A DNA stretch of 34,589 nucleotides from the NCBI GenBank assembly GCA_946187775.1, contig CAMHSI010000013.1:1-34589 (forward strand), in the 5' to 3' direction. A program made the position numbers and the translations under genes. Below are positions 30,141-34,589 of the stretch, one piece after another (the stretch's first letter is position 1; each line of letters opens with the position of its first letter). The stretch is from an uncultured Clostridia bacterium (GTDB lineage Bacteria > Bacillota > Clostridia > Christensenellales > Aristaeellaceae). The notes below the pieces were generated by a model. That model ran no database searches and was not told where the DNA came from. It was given only the letters and a program-made list of their open reading frames with translations.

Positions 30141-32399
30141 TTATTTCCCGCCGGCCTGTTCCGCCGGAGACGCCTCCGGGGAAAGTTTCCGGAGGAACAG
30201 GCCCTGGATCTGTGTCGGGGAAGCGGCCAGGGCATACAGGCCGTCGGTCCCGGCAGCCAGCAGGGGAGACGCCAGGGCTCCGGCGGTGACGGCATAGCCT
30301 GCCGAAAGGTCGGGGCTGCCGTCCGGAGCCAGGGGGAAAAGCATGGCGTCCTGCCCGCTGCGTTTGTGGAAGATCCAGTACTGCCCCCGGAAGGCTGTGA
30401 ATCCGACCTCCAGTTTCCATTCAACATCGTTCAGGATCGTTTCCAGCTGTTCTGCCGCCGTTTCCCGGACGGCAACCTCCTCTCCCTGCAGGGAGAAGGT
30501 AATCAGCCGGCAGTGATCCTCCGGATCCGAAACCAGCGCGGCGGCTGTGTCCCCGTCTGCCGCAAAGCCCAGCAGGCTGCGGCAGCTTGCCAGGGGAGTC
30601 CGGCTGATTTCGCGTCCGTCCGGCAGGGAGATCAGGCGCAGGAGGAAGCCCTCCTCCCGGGTGTTTTCGAGGAAAAGCAGCCGGTCCCCGATGCAGGCCG
30701 CCCTGCCGCCGAATCCGTCGACGGCGGGGATCTGTATTTTCCGGAGGATGCTTCCTTCGGGGGACAGAACCTCCAGGGACAGGTCCCGGACCAGGATCAG
30801 GTTTTCCCCGTCGGGACAGACGGCCTGGACCGTGTTGTCCCAGGAGGGATCCCGGTAAATACAGCTGCAGCGCCCGCCTGTGATCTTCCAGATTTCGGTG
30901 CTGTTTTCGGGGCTGTTGGTTCCGGATACAAAGAGATCCCCCTTCAGCGCCGTAAGGCCGGTGCGGTCCATGACGAAAAGACCTTCCTGCCCCTCCAGGG
31001 GGAGGTTCCGCAGGGGGCCGGTGGAATCCGTAAGGTCAAAGATCCTGCCCATTTGCCGGCCCTGCCGGGTTTCGACGGTGATCCCTGCCCTCCGGCGGTT
31101 GAACTCCCCGGACGCCTCGGCGCGGATTTCGGTATCGGACCAGGACAGGACCTTCGCTTCTTTGCCGTCCACGGACAGGCGGCCCGCTTCGTCCCCGAAG
31201 AAATGCCCGGTGACCAGGAGCTCCCGGTCCGTGCTCTGCGCATTCTGGGGCACGGGCAGGATGGCGCTGCCCAGCGCCCCTTTCAGGTCCGCCAGGCCGC
31301 CGGTAACGCATTTTCCTTCAAAAACCTCCACCTTCCGGACGCTGCCCAGGATCCGGGCGACGATCCGGTCCGCCGCCTCCTCCGGATACCTGGAGGCTGT
31401 AATCGCAACGCACCCGGTTACGGCAGGCGCTGCCATGGAGGTGCCGGACATCTCTCCGTAGGCGTTCGGCCCCACGGCGTCCGGCTCCGCGGCCTCCGGC
31501 GCCTGGCTGCCGTCTTCGTCCTCCCGGGAAATTTCCGCATCCTCCCGGTTCGGACAGTAGCCGGACCAGAGGGTGGAAAGAATCCGGTCCCCGGGGGCGA
31601 AGAGATGCGCCGAAAGAAGCCCGTAGCTGCTGTCCGGGGAGATTCCGGCTTCCTTTGTCGAATTCCCGACAATGAGCACGTAGGGATTCGCAGCCGCCCA
31701 GGCGGAGCTTTCCTGGGTTCCGTCCAGGTCTTCGGCGTGATTGCCGGCAGCGATGACCGTGACGACGCCGGCCTCCCCGAGCTTCCGGCACATGGCGTCC
31801 AGCCGGACGCCGTTTTGAACAGATCCTCCCCAGGAAAGATTCACCGCCAGGACGTTCACGCCGGCGCGCTTTGCCGCCAGCACATATTCCAGGCCGGACA
31901 GGACGGTTTCCAGGGAGGCTTGTTCCCCTTCATCTGTCGTCCGCACCGCCATGATCCGGATTCCCGACGCCGCGCCGCTGACCCCCGTTCCGTTCCAGGC
32001 CGCCGCGATGATGCCGGCCACGTGGGTTCCGTGGCCGACCCTGTCCATTACGCTTTTGTTTTCTATCGCGTCGAATCCATAGGCTGTCCCGCCCATTTCC
32101 ACCAGCTCGGGGTAGTTCATTCCCTCCGTCCAAATAACGTCCCGGAGGTCCTCGTGCTCATAATCGATTCCGGAATCGAGCACCGCCACCACGCCCGCGG
32201 CGTTGTCCGCCGGGGTTCCGTCCGGACGGTACGCGTTCCATTCCGGAACGTTCACCCCGGGGAAGGAAAGGAAGGCGTACTGCTCCCCCGTCCTGTCCCC
32301 GCCGCCGGCAAGGCCTGCCGCCGGCAGCAGGGCTGTCAGGCAGCAGAGCAGGAGGCAGATCACCTTTCCGATCCTTCCGGGTGTCGCATGCTGGTTCAT
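30141..32399 (-). CDS. Secreted subtilisin-like serine protease with beta-rich tail
   Basis: A 752-aa exported protein. A signal peptide (about 1-31, hydrophobic core 12-26) leads to an S8 domain with an intact catalytic triad: Asp75 in VLDSGIDYEHEDL, His123 in GHGTHVAG, Ser321 in SGTSMAAP, and oxyanion Asn220 in AAGN. Just before the Ser block lies a very acidic insertion (about 286-307). After residue 385 comes an IPT/TIG-like segment (LLVTGHFFG, about 393-401) and about 300 residues of short repeating strands typical of a beta-propeller or similar sheet domain. There is no classical cell-wall anchor (LPxTG). The start at 32399 has AAAGGCGGGA upstream on the minus strand. It probably acts outside the cell. 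Substrate unknown. Confidence 0.9.
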   Translation of the reverse strand: MNQHATPGRIGKVICLLLCCLTALLPAAGLAGGGDRTGEQYAFLSFPGVNVPEWNAYRPDGTPADNAAGVVAVLDSGIDYEHEDLRDVIWTEGMNYPELVEMGGTAYGFDAIENKSVMDRVGHGTHVAGIIAAAWNGTGVSGAASGIRIMAVRTTDEGEQASLETVLSGLEYVLAAKRAGVNVLAVNLSWGGSVQNGVRLDAMCRKLGEAGVVTVIAAGNHAEDLDGTQESSAWAAANPYVLIVGNSTKEAGISPDSSYGLLSAHLFAPGDRILSTLWSGYCPNREDAEISREDEDGSQAPEAAEPDAVGPNAYGEMSGTSMAAPAVTGCVAITASRYPEEAADRIVARILGSVRKVEVFEGKCVTGGLADLKGALGSAILPVPQNAQSTDRELLVTGHFFGDEAGRLSVDGKEAKVLSWSDTEIRAEASGEFNRRRAGITVETRQGRQMGRIFDLTDSTGPLRNLPLEGQEGLFVMDRTGLTALKGDLFVSGTNSPENSTEIWKITGGRCSCIYRDPSWDNTVQAVCPDGENLILVRDLSLEVLSPEGSILRKIQIPAVDGFGGRAACIGDRLLFLENTREEGFLLRLISLPDGREISRTPLASCRSLLGFAADGDTAAALVSDPEDHCRLITFSLQGEEVAVRETAAEQLETILNDVEWKLEVGFTAFRGQYWIFHKRSGQDAMLFPLAPDGSPDLSAGYAVTAGALASPLLAAGTDGLYALAASPTQIQGLFLRKLSPEASPAEQAGGK

Positions 32400-32454
32400 G
32401 TGGATTCCCGCCTTTCAGACGTCTTTCCGTGCCGGGAGTGTTTCCCTTTCGGGT

Positions 32455-32865
32455 TTATCCGATGATTTTCCTTGCGAATTCCGCCGCGGCCTTCAGGTCC
32501 GCCTCATCCGGCTTGCCCTTGTGAATGCCTTTGAATTCCCCTTTGCAGTGGAATTCCCGCTCGTCCATGGGAATGCCGGCTTTGTCCGCTTCCGCCTTTA
32601 CCTTTTTATAGGTGGAGTTCAGCATGGCCGCGGAGCCGAAATTGACAATCTTCCCCACATTTTCCTTTTTCAGCCCCCGGATAAACGCCCGGACCTCGGG
32701 GTCGATGCTGAAGGCATAATAGGAATTCCCCAGGAACAGGAGATCCACCGGCTCCGAAACCGGCGTGCTGATGGGCAGCGCTTCCACGCCTGCCGCTCGG
32801 GCCACGGCTTCCGCCAGCCGTTTGGTGTTTCCGGTCTTTGTGTAGTACCGAACCGCGATTTTCAT
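32455..32865 (-). CDS. Flavodoxin
   Basis: A 136-aa flavodoxin, near the usual 140-150 aa. The FMN phosphate loop is YYTKTGNTKRLA (about 7-18; the T/S-x-T-G-N-T pattern), and the LGNSYYAF segment (46-52) fits the FMN-binding region. It carries electrons in the cytoplasm. The start at 32865 is fixed by AAGGAG seven to eight bases before the ATG on the minus strand; the frame stays open further upstream but with no site. It lies 55 bases upstream of the protease gene on the same strand. It is divergent from the small membrane protein at 33025. Confidence 0.9.
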   Translation of the reverse strand: MKIAVRYYTKTGNTKRLAEAVARAAGVEALPISTPVSEPVDLLFLGNSYYAFSIDPEVRAFIRGLKKENVGKIVNFGSAAMLNSTYKKVKAEADKAGIPMDEREFHCKGEFKGIHKGKPDEADLKAAAEFARKIIG

Positions 32866-33024
32866 GGTTGTATTCTCCTTACATCCGTCTGTTTCTTTTT
32901 CTCCTGCCGGAGAAATAAAGCATGATATCTTTCGCTTCCTGTTCTGTATTCTCCTCCGGATCGGGATTATCCTGTTCATGTACCGGGGAGGTACAGAACG
33001 CGGAACCCGGAAGGAGGGACGCCC

Positions 33025-33174
33025 ATGATCTTTCTGCCCCTGATGCTGATTGTGCTGGCTTTTGTGATGCTGCCCGGAAACACCCCGAGGCTCGGAAAGG
33101 CATCCGACGCCTCCCAAAGTAAGGTCCGGGCCTATGTGGACGGAAAGCCTGTGGAGGCCAGCGTGAAGGATTGA
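33025..33174 (+). CDS. Small membrane protein, 49 aa
   Basis: A 49-codon gene with an excellent ribosome binding site (GGAAGGAGGG, eight bases before ATG 33025) and a strong terminator right after it. One N-terminal membrane helix (about 3-17, MIFLPLMLIVLAFVML) is followed by a short polar tail with VRAYVDGKPVEASVKD. The composition and the flanking signals argue for a real gene despite its size. A 6-bp hairpin (32979-32984 with 32990-32995) lies in the leader. The family and function are unknown. Confidence 0.72.
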   Translation: MIFLPLMLIVLAFVMLPGNTPRLGKASDASQSKVRAYVDGKPVEASVKD

Positions 33175-33185
33175 CAACGGAAAGA

Positions 33186-33226
33186 CGCCCGCATTCATTT
33201 TTGCGATGAATGCGGGCGGTTTTTTT
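33186..33226 (+). terminator. Strong intrinsic terminator
   Basis: A perfect 13-bp stem (33186-33198 with 33206-33218), 7-nt loop, followed by T7 (33220-33226). It ends the 49-aa gene. Confidence 0.95.
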
Positions 33227-33245
33227 CCCGAAAATCCCGGAAGTA

Positions 33246-33254
33246 TGATATGAT
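33246..33254 (+). promoter_or_regulatory. Extended -10 promoter
   Basis: TGA plus TATGAT (33249-33254), about 50 bases before the HAD start at 33304. The -35 is poor. Confidence 0.45.
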
Positions 33255-33303
33255 TGGAACAGGATCAACGGCCGTCTCAAAGCCGGTTTTACGGAGGGAA
33301 AGC

Positions 33304-33933
33304 ATGCTGCAGGCATATATCTGGGACTTGGACGGAACGCTGCTGGATTCCTACGGATCCATTGTCAGCAGCCTGGTTGCCGTGGCGCGGGAGGCCGGGG
33401 CCGAGGACGCGTATGACGATATCATGAAGGCGGTCAAGCTGGGGGCGGTATCTTACTATCTCCGGGACCTTGCGGCCAGGAGCGGCAGGGAGTATGCCCG
33501 GCTGTATGAGCGGTACCGGGAAGTCAGCCACGGGCGCCAGGAGGAGATCTCGCTGATTCCCGGGGCTGCAAGGACCCTGGAGGGCCTGATGCGCGCCGGC
33601 GCGTGCCACTTTGTGTATACCCACAGGGGATCGTCCGCCGGACCGGTGCTGGACCGGCTGGGGCTGACGGGGTATTTCCGTGAGATCGTAACCGCCCGGG
33701 CCGGTTTCCGGCCCAAGCCCTCCGGGGAGGGGGCGGCTTACCTTATCCGGAAGTACGGACTGGAGAAGGACAGGACCGCCTACGTCGGGGACAGGGCCCT
33801 GGATGTCCTGTGCGCGAAGGACGCGGGAATCCGGGCGGTTCTGTACTGTCCGGAGGATTCCTGCGTGAAACCCGCCGGAAACGAGGACCTGGTGATCGGG
33901 CGCCTGGAGGACCTGCTGAACCGGGAGGTTTAA
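33304..33933 (+). CDS. HAD hydrolase, phosphoglycolate-phosphatase-like
   Basis: A 209-aa HAD-superfamily protein with the cap type of phosphoglycolate phosphatases. Motif I is WDLDGTLLDS (7-16, with Asp8 and Asp10); motif II reads VYTHRGSS (about 107-114, the Thr of motif II being T109); motif III Lys is KPSGEG (about 139-144) and motif IV is YVGDRALD (about 161-168). It removes phosphate from a small metabolite in the cytoplasm; the exact substrate is not evident. The start at 33304 follows ACGGAGGGAAAG; the open frame upstream to 33250 lacks a site and overlaps the promoter. Confidence 0.9.
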   Translation: MLQAYIWDLDGTLLDSYGSIVSSLVAVAREAGAEDAYDDIMKAVKLGAVSYYLRDLAARSGREYARLYERYREVSHGRQEEISLIPGAARTLEGLMRAGACHFVYTHRGSSAGPVLDRLGLTGYFREIVTARAGFRPKPSGEGAAYLIRKYGLEKDRTAYVGDRALDVLCAKDAGIRAVLYCPEDSCVKPAGNEDLVIGRLEDLLNREV

Positions 33934-34026
33934 GAGGGTCCGGAGATCAAAAGACTGCCTGGCGGAAGGATCCGCCGCCGGAAAGGCGCGGAGGGCGTGC
34001 GGGGCAGGGAACAGGAAGGAATTGTT

Positions 34027-34589
34027 ATGGACGGTGACTGGAATTTAAGGGGCTGCTCAAGGAATGACCCGGGGAGGCTCCGGTCTCCGGAGGCTGCGGC
34101 GGACCTGATCCGGAAGATGGGCTTTCTTCCGCTGTTTTCCGTCGGGATTCCCGGCTTTTCCATCGAGGAGCACGTGCCGGCGTATGACTGGTGGTCAGAC
34201 GATCCGGAAAAGGATCCGTGGATCTGGCGGATGCTGCTGGCGGAATATGACGATATTGCCTACGGCAAATTTTTTGACAGGAAGGCAGGATTCGTCTCAA
34301 AGGAGTGGTTTCCGGTTTTCGCGAACTACCGGAGGGACGGATACGATTATGAAGGCCTGTATGAAGACGGGAAGATGAAGGGCGGCGCGAAAAGGATCCT
34401 CGATATCCTGGAGCTGGACGAGAACGCCGTCGGCCTGGAAAAGATGTCCGGGCAGATCCGGAAGAGCGCCGGGGTGGAGAAGGGCTTTGACGGCCTGCTG
34501 ATCGACCTGCAGATGCAGTCGTTCCTGCTGATCAGCCGGTTCCGGCAGAAAAGGAACAAAAAGGGAATCGCCTACGGATGGAACCTCCC
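34027..34589 (+). CDS. AlkZ-related protein, truncated by window end
   Basis: At least 187 residues, the frame running off the window. The opening sequence is followed by a recognisable block: GFLPLFSVGIPGFSIEEH (32-49), then YDWWSDDPEKDPWIWR (53-68), AYGKFFDRKAGFVS and a later run of RNKKG. I recognise these as the pattern of AlkZ-related (winged-helix, DNA glycosylase-like) proteins in Firmicutes, from memory. The ATG at 34027 has AGGAAGGA upstream. The gene could share a message with the HAD gene 93 bases before. DNA repair activity of this subgroup is not established, so function is uncertain. Confidence 0.8.
   Translation, partial: MDGDWNLRGCSRNDPGRLRSPEAAADLIRKMGFLPLFSVGIPGFSIEEHVPAYDWWSDDPEKDPWIWRMLLAEYDDIAYGKFFDRKAGFVSKEWFPVFANYRRDGYDYEGLYEDGKMKGGAKRILDILELDENAVGLEKMSGQIRKSAGVEKGFDGLLIDLQMQSFLLISRFRQKRNKKGIAYGWNL

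Noticed and set aside
1-34589. tRNA, rRNA, CRISPR array, transposase, attachment site or origin
   Set aside because: No cloverleaf, rRNA-like stretch, regularly spaced repeats, transposase motifs or terminal repeats were seen on reading both strands.

Overview
The window (34,589 bases, GC-rich) looks like chromosomal DNA of a high-GC member of the Bacillota, most likely class Clostridia from a gut or rumen type habitat. Support: strong AGGAGG-type ribosome binding sites before almost every gene, housekeeping-type promoters often with an extended -10 (TGN before the -10 hexamer), a butyrate kinase gene, and RsbW/STAS-type regulators and exporters typical of Firmicutes. The lineage is an inference from gene content; there is no rRNA, tRNA, insertion sequence, phage gene or CRISPR array to confirm it.

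Layout. 1-2142: a possible operator region, a membrane-anchored protein of unknown function and a metallophosphoesterase-like protein with altered metal motifs. 2166-4850: tldD-tldE, the two-subunit metalloprotease. 4831-6808: a promoter, a 61-aa protein, an ECF-type sigma factor and a secreted SH3-domain protein. 6892-15204: the most unusual block. It contains a MATE transporter fused to an RsbW-like ATPase domain (preceded by an overlapping 16-codon leader ORF with a Pro-Pro-Gly motif), then a STAS anti-anti-sigma protein, a degenerate ATPase-fold protein, an RsbW-like kinase, a shortened HlyD/NHLM-type secretion protein and two NHLP/NHLM-type peptide-export ABC transporters. The first ABC transporter carries an intact C39 leader peptidase. 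No precursor peptide, sigma-B-like factor or SpoIIE phosphatase is visible nearby.

15252-19565: a sodium:alanine/glycine symporter behind a possible attenuator, a secreted HAD phosphatase with an extra C-terminal domain, and a secreted ComEC-like metallo-beta-lactamase-fold protein. 19581-22783: an MFS transporter on the minus strand, divergent from a macro-domain protein and a VWA-domain protein whose ribosome binding site may be controlled by alternative hairpins. 22918-24643: butyrate kinase and a 5'(3')-deoxyribonucleotidase-like protein. 24836-25548: a PspC-domain protein and a DUF4342-like protein. 25699-29700: inositol monophosphatase family protein, a PNPOx-like flavin protein, an MIF-like tautomerase, an XRE regulator fused to a SpoT/MESH1-like alarmone hydrolase domain, a Cys-rich membrane protein and a Nudix hydrolase. 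29721-32865 (minus strand): DUF6483, a secreted subtilisin-like protease and flavodoxin. 33025-34589: a 49-aa membrane protein, a HAD phosphatase and a truncated AlkZ-related protein running off the window.

The gene set mixes housekeeping enzymes with a regulated peptide-export module. The partner-switching proteins (kinase and STAS) lie in the same transcription unit as the exporters and next to a MATE protein carrying the same kind of ATPase domain. This suggests that export, or its regulation, is tied to a membrane-sensed switch. That link is inference from gene order and domain content.
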